Shown here piece after piece: positions 20,943 to 31,274 of a DNA stretch of 64,000 bases. A model generated the notes under the pieces. That model was not told where the DNA came from and searched no databases. It saw only the letters and a list, made by a program, of their open reading frames with translations. The DNA is taken from assembly GCF_003589595.1 (NCBI RefSeq), contig NW_020653855.1, positions 4,716,060 to 4,780,059 of the forward strand, in the 5' to 3' direction. The translations under genes and the position numbers were made by a program. This DNA comes from Hyposmocoma kahamanoa (taxonomy: Eukaryota > Arthropoda > Insecta > Lepidoptera > Cosmopterigidae). The first letter of the stretch is position 1. Each line of letters starts with the position of its first letter.

Positions 20943-21645
20943 AGATAAAAGAGTTCGTCTAGGCCAGTATTTTCAAATATTGCAAAATAATTATTTCAGA
21001 TAACAAGGATCCATTTGTGCTAATAGTAGTAAAATAAACTTATAAGCTATAACACATTACTTAATTAATTAAAATCTAAAATGCATGTACCAGGCATCTC
21101 GTGCGCAATCATTGTCACAGTACAGGCGTTCTGTGGTCCTCTGCCACAACTGTTGTTACTCCCCCGGAGCCTTCTAACCAACGATTCTACTTTTTTCAGC
21201 AAGACGGCATGAAAGCAATTCGTTTTGGCCAAAGCTAACATCCCGGAGGCGCTGCAGTACCGGGGTAGCCTCAACATCATCCAGGGCACGTTATTATATT
21301 GGACGCGCAGGGAATTTAGCGACTTCTGGGAGCATCTAAACCGCAAGCCGCCTGTGTACAGACCCTGACAATACGCTTTGAAGAGTGTTATTTTGACTTG
21401 ATCCGCACAGCGGGCAAACCTATTGGCCAGCACAACCCCACGTATCGTCAACGCCCTGCGCTCCCTCTCGAGTATTGCCACCTTACGTGTTCCTACAGCC
21501 AAAAGGAAGACTTCTCAACTTATGTCTCAAGGTGACGGATGCAATGGCAGTGTTCCGACCTTTGTGCTTAAAGCTCTGATTGGCACTGCAACCACTACAG
21601 ACAGGCAGGTCGCTTACCACCAGGCGCACTTGTTCATCACGTCAT
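20943..21645 (+). repeat. RB repeat split by an L-beta-related fragment
   Basis: RB begins near 20943 (AAAAGAGTTCGTCTAGGCC) and resumes at about 21474 (TATTGCCACCTTACG, ACTTATGTCTCAAGGTGACGG, GCTTACCACCAGGCGCAC). The interruption is a LINE tail in minus orientation; AGTATT occurs on both sides of it. Confidence 0.55.
21065..21500 (-). pseudogene. L-beta-related LINE C-terminal fragment
   Basis: The minus strand carries LERERRALTIRGVVLANRFA, QVKITLFKAYCQGLYTGGL and LPRYCSASGMLALAKTNCF. These align block by block with the C-terminal region of L-beta (ERERRALCIRANLLSRRFAR, EVKVTLFRAYCNSLYTCSL, LPRYCSASGMLAASEIDSF). The frame is open for 145 codons, but only this C-terminal part is present. It is a 5'-truncated copy from a related subfamily. 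Confidence 0.8.
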
Positions 21646-22060
21646 TTGTATCAATAAAAGCGAAGGAATGGTAAGTCATGCGCGGAGGCTGTGTCGTCCT
21701 CTCTCTCTCAAAACCCAATGGTCTGTAGATAGAAATGAACAAATATACATCAAACATAGCGAAGAAGATTTGTTTGGTCTATGCTAAGAACCATCTCGAT
21801 CAAACTAGCCTTCAAAAAAAACAACCGCTTTGAGATCAATCCATCCGTACAGACAAAAATAAGAATGAAATAAAAAACAAAGGAAAAGAAAAATTAAAAA
21901 AAGATAGTAATAACTAATAATAAATAATTTCAATTACACAAATAAGCAGAACAATTATACAAACACAAGCTACTTGACAACCACAGAAAACATTTATGTT
22001 TAAAAGTTGTTAATGCTTGAGACAGACAAACAAACATAGGCTTCAAACATGTAAGTCTTA
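21646..22060. other. No gene recognised
   Basis: AT-rich; no shared repeat found. Confidence 0.4.
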
Positions 22061-22225
22061 GGGTCGTATTCTAGAACTCTATTCAATGCTCAAGTCAGGA
22101 TTGCCCTGGCAACACAAGCACTGGAAATACGACCCTAATGGCAGGGACTTGAGTATGATTTCGAGTGCTTTAAACCATACTCAAATCCTGACTTGAGCAT
22201 TGAGTAGAGTTCTAGAATACGACCC
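22061..22225. mobile_element. T3 MITE, copy 1
   Basis: 165 bp with long inverted ends (GGGTCGTATTCTAGAACTC and its inverse, extending about 40 bp through CAATGCTCAAGTCAGGATT). Flanked by TTA on the left and TAA on the right. The ends and 3-bp target suggest a PIF/Harbinger-type family. An internal AATACGACCCTAA repeats the terminal motif. Confidence 0.8.
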
Positions 22226-22639
22226 TAAATGCTTCCGAGGTTGAAAAGTAAAGTAACATATAGTTTGTTATATTTATTATATTATATGTACTGTAGCCTA
22301 AAGACGTAGCTCAGGTCGCGTAGCGAGAGGTAGGTACTTTATAAATATAAAGTGGGATTATCTTCATAACTAGATATTTATTGTGTTTTCACATATTCAC
22401 TCATGGGGGCTACTTCTAGATCTGCCAAGGTGTTGTTCTTTTTTCTATACTATTTTTTAAAATACATTCTAAACACAAATCTATATTCACTCAGCCAGTA
22501 CTTCTACTCATATAGTAGAGCCTAGACTACAGTACCACATTGTGTTACTGTAAAAGGGATAATGGTTGATTATAATATAGTAATTTGTAATACCTCGTGT
22601 AACCCATGAGTAAGTATTTTCAGTTTGAGTTTGGACCTT
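22226..22639. other. No gene recognised
   Basis: AT-rich; no shared repeat found. Confidence 0.4.
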
Positions 22640-23230
22640 TCTGCTCTAACGACTTCAGCAGGTTAACCGCAAAAGGCGAAAGATAACCCGTAGCCATTGA
22701 TATTCCAACTTTCCGGATCACTGGAACAACTTTTGTAAAGGGACCTCAGCAGTTTCATATAGTTTGGTGTAATGGGAACCAACGTCTAGCAAAACTCTTT
22801 AAGAGTCGGTGCTACATCCGCGCGAATCCAGATTTTCAAGCACAAATACGGTTCGTTTTGCTTGGGTCGTGCGGCAGGAGCACTAGCTTAATTTCAGAAT
22901 TTTTTTTTTCAAACGAAATTAAAGCTATTTGAAAAATTTATATCGCATAATATACACGTTCTATTTAGTTGAGTTGATATAAAAGATCATTGGTGCAAAT
23001 ATAAAGTATTGTTGAATACAGCGATAATATTTTGAGGTAAGTTTGTGTTTTTTTCTATCGTGAAAATTTTTATGGATCGTGTTTTCATACCGCAAAATAA
23101 TCAGTGCATATCCTCAATTTTACTATATATGTTTCCCAAAGTGATTGATTCAACACTTTGACTGTTATGCAGATTGAACCAAAGCAATTTGAGGTTGAAT
23201 AGACTCTTAAATTTCATCGCTAACCTAGAT
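22640..23230 (-). repeat. Old repeat R4, copy 1
   Basis: About 590 bp align with separated pieces at 57048-57285, 58047-58120 and 58764-58905, for example ACTTTCCGGATCACTGGAAC, GGGACCTCAGCAGTTTCATA, TTTTGCTTGGG, AAAGTGATTGATTCAACAC and AGACTCTTAA. This is the only uninterrupted copy. I cannot name the family; strand is arbitrary, chosen by the short open frame in copy 2. Confidence 0.6.
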
Positions 23231-23639
23231 TTTAAGAGATGAGGTGTGAGGAGGCCGCTCGCGTGTCCCACAATCCGCGCTTAAAAAATTAATATGATTA
23301 AATAAAAACAGGCGGAGAAAATTTGACACAAATGCGACGTTGACAAGCGCCCGATGGCGACTGGCGGGGCAGCAACGCCACGCAATTTTCAAGTTATTTT
23401 TATTAAATTCCCATTTATTCCAATAAGTGGGAATATAATAAATAGGGCTTTAGTTGAAAACCTAAATTTTGCAGATTCTCTTTAGTGCTTAAAGAGAAAT
23501 ACGTCCATGTTAAAATTATGAGCAAAGTTAGATATTTTATTCCTACATATTATTTTAGCCTGTTTTCAGTATTTTATATGATCGGGTAAAGTAAATCCTA
23601 TCGTGTAACAAATAATCACAATAAAAATTTAAATACAAT
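23231..23639. other. No gene recognised
   Basis: Short GC-richer patch at 23320-23390, otherwise AT-rich. Confidence 0.4.
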
Positions 23640-23826
23640 GACTAGCGACATCTCTAGCTGGGGCTGGTAGCTGTAAAGGTATCTAACTGGATGACGAAAT
23701 ATTATAGATTTCTCATAGATGTCGCTACGGCTAAAAAGTCGTTGAAAACCCAAATACAAAGATACGACGCAAGCACATAGAAAAATTCGTGAGGTCCGCT
23801 TGTTCGTTCGTAATTCTAGAATAGTG
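23640..23826 (+). repeat. S1 SINE, 5' part
   Basis: Carries CATCTCTAGCTGGGGCTGG, GTATCTAACTGGATGACG, CATAGATGTCGCTACGG and GTGAGGTCCGCTTGTTCGTT, then stops just at the tRNA head where L-alpha begins. The rest of the SINE is not found beyond L-alpha, so truncation preceded or accompanied that insertion. Confidence 0.65.
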
Positions 23827-24051
23827 ACCTACAAATACAAATACAAATAATTTTATTGGCAAACGGCATACATTTGTAGATAGGCTTTGACAACCACACT
23901 AGGCCATGCCTGTGTCGTGGCTGACAATTCAAATCGATTAAGACAGTGGGCGGGTATCGCATATTACAGTTGCACGACATTAAAATAAATAAATATGACT
24001 CTAATACAAAGTTTAAATTATTATATGTCTTATTAATTATTATATATAGAG

Positions 24052-24105
24052 GGTGTGTATATATGTGTATGTTTGGGTGTGTGAGTATGTGTGTGTGTGC
24101 GCGCG
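24052..24105. repeat. TG-rich simple repeat
   Basis: Interrupted TG/TATG run within the L-alpha 3' UTR. The long plus-strand open frame across it (23946-24377) has no domain. Confidence 0.7.
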
Positions 24106-24109
24106 TCTA

Positions 24110-24360
24110 TTACTTCGTGGTTGTCATTAATGTTTCGCACTCATTAGAAGTCATGTTAAGCAACAGCTGTTTGACCTTTCTTTTCACTTCAAACACCGAC
24201 ATATCCCTCATATCGTGTTGTTTGACAAAAATGTTACATAGAAAGGGAAATATAAAAGGGGGGAATCGAGAGGCAAAGACGGTTTTTACAAACGGAACCG
24301 GTATTTTGAAAACTCGTTTGTTTAGTAGCAATTGGTTTGGTTATCTGCATTCAGCACCAT
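24110..24360 (-). pseudogene. L-alpha ORF2 C-terminal end, frameshifted
   Basis: After a frameshift between about 24331 and 24360, the minus strand continues with LLNKRVFKIPVPFVKTVFAS and VFEVKRKVKQLLLNMTSNE, ending at a stop at 24110. This is the expected basic LINE C terminus, joined out of frame to the RT ORF that ends prematurely at 24322. Confidence 0.7.
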
Positions 24361-25767
24361 CTTATGAGTACTTGTGACTGCCCTCATTATGTACAGTTTC
24401 CTTATGTTTAACACCCGAGTTTCGCTGAACAGCTGGTTAGATGGGTACCTGAAGGGTTTATTACACATCACCTTTAGAACAGCCTTCTGTGCCTTTTCCA
24501 AGCAGTTTAGGTGAGTTTTTGCTGCTGCACCCCACACTTCAAGACAATAAGTAAGTATGGGTTCACATAGTGCAGTGTAAACTGAATGTAAGAGCTCAGT
24601 GCTAGCTACGTCTCTAAGTCGTTTGAACATATATATTATCTTTCTAATTCTAGCAGCTGTAGCCTCAATATGGTTTCGAAATGTAAGCCGTTCATCCAGA
24701 GTAACGCCCAAGTATTTGACAGTGCCAGATCGAGCGATGTTGTCACAGTTGCAGAAGTTGGGATCCCCATTACTGATGTCGGATTTGCAGGTGTGAACAA
24801 CTAGGTTACATTGGGCTTTTGGAGCAGAAGCCTTTGTTTTGAAAAAACACATATATTTTGTTTTACCAGTATTTAAGGTCAGGAGGTTTTCTGACAACCA
24901 TTTGTTTATTTTAGCCATGCCCCTATTTGCGCTCAAAAAGCATGCTTCCCAAGTGGTGTTATGGAAGATAATCGCAGTATCGTCTGCATAACATACTATA
25001 TCTGCATCCTCCAGTTTTAGCAGAGAAAGGTCATTCAGATATGCAAGAAACAGAGTCGGACCGAGCACGCTACCCTGAGGTACACCGAAAGCCACCTCTC
25101 TAGTACTGCTAGAAATGTTATTCACCTTTACTTGTTGGGTTCTACCTGCTAGATAACTATCAAACCATTTCAGCGCTGTGCCACGCACACCCAATTTTTC
25201 CATCTTTTTGAGAAGTATTGGAACAGCCACTGTATCAAAGGCCTTGGCTAAGTCAAGGAATACTCCGATACAGGGCTGTCCGCTATCCAGATACGACGAG
25301 ATTTTATCGGTCAGAGTTCTAACAGCGCCCTCAGTAGACCTTCCCCTTCTAAACCCGAACTGCTTGTCTGATAGCAATCCCTTGCCTTCCAAATATGACA
25401 TTAATCTTCTATTAACAACTTTTTCCATGACTTTGGAAAGTGCAGGGAGAAGGGATATCGGCCGGTAATTATTGCAATCTGTACTATCCCCTCCTTTGTG
25501 TATTGGGGTAATAATTGCTATTTTGAAAGCGTTAGGGACGATGCCGGATTCCATGCTTTTGTTGATAATATCTGTCAGTGAAGGTACTAAACAGCTTTTG
25601 CCGCCCTTAATGAGCTTATTGTTAATTCTATCTATTCCTGGAGCACTGTCTGTTTTTAAGCTATTTATAATAGATTCTATCTCGTAATAGTCAGTTGGAT
25701 TCAGGTAGAAGGAGTTCACCGGAGAGCCGGATGTATCAATTTTTCTTGTTAGGAAGTCTACTGTCAC
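24322..25767 (-). pseudogene. L-alpha reverse transcriptase part of ORF2
   Basis: The RT converts element RNA into DNA by target-primed reverse transcription in the nucleus. Counting from 25767, visible motifs are NYRPISLLPALSKVMEK (100-116), FGFRRGRSTEGAV (137-149), VFLDLAKAFDTV (169-180), GVPQGSVLGP (228-237) and catalytic YADD (260-263), followed by a thumb region with KYLGVTLDE and YCLEVWGAA. The frame is the same as that of the endonuclease upstream; only the TGA at 25801-25803 separates them, and no ATG begins the RT part. The frame ends early at 24322 because of a frameshift. All RT catalytic residues are kept. Confidence 0.85.
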
Positions 25768-25800
25768 TTTTAGTTTCTCCAGTATACTAAAAGCTAGTGA

Positions 25801-27108
25801 TCACCCTATAGATGCAAAATGGTCATTTATTGCGTTTACAGAGTCTTCTGGAGTTTCCTTCATGTGTAAAATCTTGTCTGTCATGTTAGCTTTTTTCCTA
25901 TGGGTGATATCATTAATTATATTCCACAACTTTTTACTATCTTTCTGGTGCATTTCAATCAAGTTACTGTTATATGAATTTTTAATTTTTCTTAGTAAAT
26001 CTATATAAAAATTTCTGTATCTCGAATAAATTATATTATTTATATCATTTTTCGGCTTTTTTCTGGCTTTTTCGTGTAAATAATACCGAACATCAGAGCA
26101 CCTTATCAAACCTCGAGTCATCCAGGGTTTTAGAATTATTGTTTTCCTACGTGTTTTGATTTTTGCAGAGTTAGTCTCCATAATGTCACGGATAATTTCA
26201 ACAAAAATATTTGTTTGATCCTCAATCTCCTGAACGCCTTGTAGTTTTGTCCAGTCAACATTATTTAGTGCCGAAATTACATTTTTAAAATTATAACGCA
26301 TTTTGTACCTTGGAGGTTTAGATGGGACTATTACATCCGGTGTTAATCCAGTGATAACGGTTCTATGGTCAGTTACTGATGAAGAGGTGACAATAGTTCC
26401 AGCACTAGTTTTTCCTTTTATGAAAACGTGATCAAGGAGAGACTCATTTCTCGCGGGTTTGTCCACAGCGGCCAGGAATCCCAGTTCTGACATCATGCAT
26501 AGGTATTCAGTGGTATCATCCGAATTAATTGTAGTATCTAGTATATTTATGTTAATGTCACCAGTAACCACAAAAATCGGATCTCTATCGAGTTCTATTA
26601 TTACGTCATGAAGCGAGTTTATAAAGGGATCAGTATTTGTAAATGATGGGGACCTGTAGATAGCTAAAACCGTGACATAACCTTTTATGATGATAGCTAA
26701 ACTGTTAGATTCGTTTACGTCCGGTTCTATACACTGTGATTCTTTTACATAAGCAATAACACCACCAGCTTTATTGATGAACTTTGTGGTGTTAAATTGA
26801 AGATAACCTTCTAATTGTTCAATTGTTGATGTGTTTTTAATCCAACATTCTGTGAAAATTATCATATCAAAATCCAGTTTCAGTCTATTCAGAAGTACTA
26901 AAAAGTCGTCAAAGTTGTGATTGACGCTACGAATATTCAATGTCAAAATTTTTGTACTATGATGATTTATCAATGAGTAACAGTCTTCAGCTTTGGCTAC
27001 GGAATGGCAATTTATAAAACTCAAGCGGTCTAAGTCTTTAATAATAGTGTGTGTAACCATTTTATGTAATAAAAAATATCGAAAATAAGTAATCTGAGAA
27101 AATGCCAT
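25801..27108 (-). pseudogene. L-alpha AP endonuclease part of ORF2
   Basis: 435 codons from ATG at 27106-27108 to TGA at 25801-25803 (a second ATG lies at 27058-27060). The AP-type endonuclease nicks target DNA to prime reverse transcription. Motifs: LNIRS near 57-61, FTE at 85-87, YRSP (151-154), GDININ (183-188), LLDHVF (224-229) and SVTDHR (244-249). The stretch after about 270 is the linker to RT, ending in INDHFASIG just before the TGA, where active relatives continue straight into RT. It is therefore an N-terminal half of one ORF2 cut by a nonsense codon. Confidence 0.8.
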
Positions 27109-27357
27109 TCCATGTCCATTGCTGGGTACTGTTTAAACTAAGAAGCAATTTTATGAGGTGTAGATTTTGTTGAGTGTGGAGTGTATGTGTTTTTGTGTAA
27201 TATATGAGTGTATTATTTGATTCTAGCTTGCTTGAGTTGTATTTTATAAACGTTACAAATAAAGACAAAAAGTATTTATACCAAATTAAATTAATTTTGT
27301 TGAATAGTGCTCGGTCCCACGAACTCTTCCAGGTCTTTAGTTGATCTGATGAGGATA

Positions 27358-27470
27358 ATTAAAATATTAGATATGTAATTTTGCAATTTTCGTCCATTAT
27401 AGCAAAGCTCAAGTTAACTGGTCGATTTGAAGTGAAACAATTGACGACACCCATCAATTGTTTCACTTAA
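27358..27470 (-). repeat. T2 fragment
   Basis: Shares GATATGTAATTTTGCAATTT, TCGTCCATTATAGCAAAGC and GTTAACTGGTCGATTTGAAG with T2 copies; both ends are missing. Confidence 0.65.
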
Positions 27471-27814
27471 AACTTAAAACTTAAAAAGGAAGATTGTACC
27501 ACTAAGCAAAAAGGAAATAAAATAAAGGGAATCGAGCTGAAAAACCAAAATTAGTAGTTAAGGAAATGTTATATTATTATATACACAACTTTAATTTTAA
27601 GAATTGTTGAACACCATGTATATTACAATTTTAACATGCCATGTTCAGCCTTTGCAAATTCGTACAAATTAGTATCTGTACCCTTACAATACGAGGGTCG
27701 AATACCAAAATAGTTTGTGGTATTATATATCCAAGTGATTCAATTGGAAAGGTCTGTACATTGACTCTTGATACCAATGATTTTATTTTTAGGAGAAGGT
27801 TGTTTTCATAATTA
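27471..27814. other. No gene recognised
   Basis: AT-rich; no shared repeat found. Confidence 0.4.
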
Positions 27815-28070
27815 TTATTATCAGTCCGACATTATACATTGGCCTTCCCTTTTTCTGGCAATTATCATTGTTAATATCAGCCATTTGTAGTCCAATATTG
27901 CACATACACGTGTTCTTTTTTCTCACCATTGTCATTATCAGCCGTTACCAGTACAGTATCGCATATTTCTGTAATCAATATCCATCATTAGCAATCTAAT
28001 ATCGAATTTACCTTTTCTATTTCTCGCTTTTACATTCTAGGGCTCTTCTATTTCAACCATCTTAATCAAT
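27815..28070. repeat. Decayed tandem repeat, ~50-60-bp period
   Basis: Units begin at about 27819, 27875, 27936 and 27986 with variants of TATCAGCC..T...AGT.CAATAT and contain TTTCTC.CCATT.TCATT. A similar unit recurs at 29443-29545 beyond the RTE and T2 insertions. Confidence 0.4.
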
Positions 28071-28076
28071 GAATAT

Positions 28077-28425
28077 CATCATCATCTTAACAGCCGGAAG
28101 ACGTCCACTGCCTCCCCCAAATATTTCAAGACCAGACGCGATCAGACGCGACGTGCATCCATCGATTAGCCGTCGCCCTTACCAGGTCATCCGTCCATCT
28201 GGTAGGAGGCGATCCCACTGAACGCCTGCCGGTTCGTGGTCTCTATTCGAGAACCTTTCTGCCCCAACGGCCGTCAGCCTACTGCCACTTCAACTTGCTA
28301 ATTCATCGAGCTATGTTGGTGACTTTCGTTCTTCTACGGATCTCCTCATTTCTGATTCGATCACGTAAAGAAATGCTGAGTATTGCTCGTTCCATAGCTC
28401 GATGAGTGACTTTTATCTGTGTTGT
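28077..28425 (-). pseudogene. RTE-type LINE relic, C terminus and 3' end
   Basis: Same family as 13204-13723: the plus strand has ATCATCATCATCTTAACAGC, GCCGGAAGACGTCCACTGC, CCGGTTCGTGGTCTCTATTC, CATTTCTGATTCGATCACG and AGAAATGCTGAGTATTGC, each the inverse of the RTE C-terminal coding blocks (for example RDRIRNE). Deletions and frameshifts; truncated at the 5' side. Confidence 0.75.
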
Positions 28426-28474
28426 TTTATCAGGGAAGATAATAGTTGATAATTATAACGACACATTGTTATAA

Positions 28475-29436
28475 CAGAGTATACATATACCCGGAAATGG
28501 AGACGAAATGTCATTTAATTTGTTTGAAAACTATTACTGCGCTTTGATTGGCCAGCCCGAATTCGAAACAATTGACGGGAGTCGTCAATTTTTTCACTTC
28601 AAATTAAATAGTTTAACTTTAGCTTTGCTGTAATGGACGAAAATTGAAAAATTACAAAATTGAATATTTAATTACTGACGAAATGTAATTCCGTTTGTTT
28701 TGTAAATATAATCCATTCTGCTGTTTTTCCCACACATCGAGTACATAACCAGAAATAGAGACGAAATAAGAGCCATATATTCCTGGTAACACATTAGCGA
28801 TACAGCTCTTATAAATATTAACTCTCGTTTGCACTGAAATATAGACAGGCCAACTACTGATCTGTGTGTACGTCTCCGTGCATTCCAAAAAATATTCTAT
28901 ATTTATTGTAACAAAGATAATATCTCTAACAATGCCGTGCTGTTCTATACGGTGGTGTGGGAAAAACAGCAAAACATCTAATTACAAAACAAACGGAATC
29001 AAATTTCATCGGTAATTAAATATTAAATATGTAATTTTGCAATTTTCGTCCATTATAGTAAAGCTCATGTTAACTGGTCGATTTGAAGTGAAACAGTTGA
29101 CGACACCCATTGACGACACTCGTCAATTGTTTCGAACTCGGGCTAGCCAATCGGAGCGCAGTTGTCACAGTAATGATATGGCAGAATAGTTTTAAAACAA
29201 ATTAAATGACATTTCGTCTCTATTTCTGGTTATATATTGTTATAGATGTTCCCACACCTCCGAATGGAACATAGATCAGTTGTTGGCGCTATACTATTTC
29301 AGCTTTCTAATTTGTGATTTCCGTGCAAACGAGAGTTGAATTTAAAAGTGATATACGGCCCATTTGTCTGATAAGTTGCCAGGAATGGATGGCCCTTATT
29401 TCGTCTCTTTACATATTTATATAGGTTATACTCGTT
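28475..29436. mobile_element. T2 MITE, outer copy
   Basis: The outer T2 copy runs from CAGAGTATACATATACCCGG at 28475 to GGTTATACTCGTTG ending 29436, both degenerate versions of the T2 terminus. It is interrupted precisely by another T2 copy at 28735-29248. Confidence 0.75.
28735..29248. mobile_element. T2 MITE, inner copy
   Basis: 514 bp from CATCGAGTACATAACCAG to a right end with TCTGGTTATATATTG and GATG. It is flanked by a perfect 8-bp duplication, TTCCCACA, at 28727-28734 and 29249-29256. The host is another T2 copy, which defines the insertion point to the base. Lies in opposite orientation to its host. Confidence 0.88.
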
Positions 29437-29442
29437 GCATAC

Positions 29443-29545
29443 ATACCTTCTCTATTTCTTGCCATTATCATCATTGGTATCAGCCATTGTCAGTTCAACT
29501 TTGCATTTAGACCTCCTCTATTTCTCGCCATCATCATCTTTATTT
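29443..29545. repeat. Unit of the decayed tandem repeat
   Basis: Contains TATCAGCCATTGTCAGTTC and TATTTCTCGCCATCATCATC, like 27815-28070, suggesting one array split by later insertions. Confidence 0.35.
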
Positions 29546-29702
29546 TCAAAAGGCATATGAACAGCATTTATATTGATATATTCAAACAATTTAAAACTAA
29601 AAAGACCAAACTCCGATACACAAGCCAGTTATAGAGGTACACAATCAGTGACTACCTTAGAGGCCAAGTAAACCTATAAGTATATGAATATTAAAAGTAG
29701 AT

Positions 29703-30163
29703 AATCTCAGTACAGAGTACTAAAAAACCGACCTCAACAGTACGTGGAATTACGTCTATTTGCTAAGTTTTATTGAAATATCCCCTAGTTCGCCACTATA
29801 CAGGACTTGATACTGGAGATAATAAAAATAGGTTCTCACTACGACACTACACAAAGGAGAAAAACGCCTTGAATTGGAGAAATAGCAAAATCAACCATTA
29901 AAGTAATTGCTACTAAATTAAAGTTAGACGCTATTTATAAAAATGAATCTTCATGCCTGAACACCCACACTTCGAGGTGGACGATTTTCTTCAAAATGAA
30001 ATCGGACCACTATGGAAGTACCCACTTTCTAACAAAAAAAGAATCATGAAAATCGGTTCACAAATACCGGAGTTATCGCGTAACATACATACAATAAAAA
30101 AAGAAAAAAAGAACATACAGTCGAATTGAGAACCTCCTCCTTTTTTGAAGTCGGTTAAAAAAA
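29703..30163 (-). mobile_element. T5 MITE, near-complete
   Basis: About 460 bp from CTCAGTACAGAGTACTAAAA with AACCGACCTCAA to CCTTTTTTGAAGTCGGTT, the inverted end. Internal blocks AAATATCCCCTAGTTCGCC, CGCCTTGAATTGGAG and GAAAATCGGTTCACAAATA are shared with copies at 40.5, 43.7, 51.8, 56.1 and 60.1 kb. Non-coding. Confidence 0.75.
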
Positions 30164-30305
30164 ATGAAACTAAATTTAAGTTAAATCGTCAAAAACAAAA
30201 TAAAGAATTTAAAAAAATAACAACCACACGATTAATCGGGTACGCTCGCCGACATGTATTTTGAAATGGCAAATTTGTACTTCGCACCATTGAGTTCATT
30301 ATAAG

Positions 30306-30810
30306 TGCAGCATACCATCATCATCACCATTTCAGCCAAAAGACGTCCACTGCTAAACATAGGCCTTCCCCAAAGAATGCCACAACGACTTGTCCTGCGC
30401 CGCTTGCATCGAGTGGATTTCCGCAGCCTTCACCAGATCGTCAGTCCACCTTGCGGGTGGTCTGCCCACGCTGCGTCTTCCAGTAGGCGATCGCCACTAA
30501 AGAACTCTTCGGCCCCATCGATCATCTCTTTTGCGAGCAATGTGCCCTTTTTTTGCCCACTGCCAATTAAGTTTTACAATTCTTTCGGATGTCTGTTACT
30601 CTGGTTCCCTTGCTGATATCCTCATTACTGATTCGATCTCGCACCGAAACTCCGGGCATAGTCCTTTCCATTGTCCTTTGAGTGGCCTTTTTATGTGGCC
30701 CATAGTGAGCGACCATGTCTCAGTGCCGTAAGTCATCACTGGCGGCGTAGTCGAAGACTTTTGTCTTGAGACCAGACACTGTGGTATTTTGGACAAGAAT
30801 ATGTATTATT
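30306..30810 (-). pseudogene. RTE-type LINE relic, C terminus and 3' end
   Basis: The minus strand encodes SKIPQCLVSRQKSS near 30795, PPVMTYGTETWSLTMGHIKR near 30745-30685 and then frame-shifted homology through the RDRI..E block near 30640, ending at a CATCATCATCACC-type trinucleotide tail near 30310. A related but distinct RTE subfamily from 13.2 kb. Confidence 0.75.
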
Positions 30811-31130
30811 TGACTTAGAGACCTCCACAATTTCTTGGAATCGTGTCTTATTGGTGGTTTGATTTTGTTCAGCAGACAATAAAGCTAACTGCGGAAGGGA
30901 TGATCAATTTAATCTGACCCCGCTCCACAATAAAATCGCTATTATCAAGAGGTCAATAAATCTATTGTGCTAGTATCATGGCGTAGGAAACAATTAATAA
31001 AGGTTGAATAAAGTTATTTCTACTTGGTACATGAAGATCTGTGATTGCTCAGAGAGAGAATGGTTTGGAATGGACTCTAATTACTAAGCTATGTATATTA
31101 GTGAATGATTTTTTAATTCTAAATCAAAAA
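30811..31130. other. No gene; hairpin at the L-beta 3' border
   Basis: Contains AATGATTTTTT (31104-31114) with its inverse at 31126-31136, next to the L-beta tail. Otherwise nothing assignable. Confidence 0.45.
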
Positions 31131-31274
31131 ATCATTTATTAAATAAATAAATAAAAATCATTTATTTCGAACCGTAGTCCATAGTATTAGTAACAAGTAA
31201 CCTTATATACTATGTTAGTAACAGCATATTTATGACAGAATTATCTATAATAAACAAAAGGAAACAAGGCACCA

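Larger units (their letters stand above)
23827..27301 (-). mobile_element. L-alpha non-LTR retrotransposon
   Basis: A 3.5-kb LINE in minus orientation. Order on the minus strand: short 5' AT-rich leader, AP endonuclease, reverse transcriptase, C-terminal domain, 3' UTR with a TG-rich patch, an AATAAAA signal and a TATTTGTATTTG microsatellite end. GAATAGTG is found at both borders (23819-23826 and 27302-27309) and may be the target duplication. No ORF1 is present, so it is 5'-truncated just upstream of ORF2 or belongs to a one-ORF lineage. The microsatellite 3' end and RT motifs suit the CR1/Jockey group. Confidence 0.8.

Noticed and set aside
23946..24377. 143-codon plus-strand open frame
   Set aside because: Runs antisense through the L-alpha 3' UTR, a TG-rich simple repeat and the ORF2 C terminus.
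25801..25803. TGA in L-alpha as selenocysteine or programmed readthrough
   Set aside because: A CGA-to-TGA nonsense mutation is simpler, and a second lesion (frameshift near 24345) shows the copy is decaying.
27815..28070. CRISPR-like or regulatory repeat array
   Set aside because: Eukaryotic context, imperfect units without conserved repeats and unique spacers; better described as a decayed tandem repeat.
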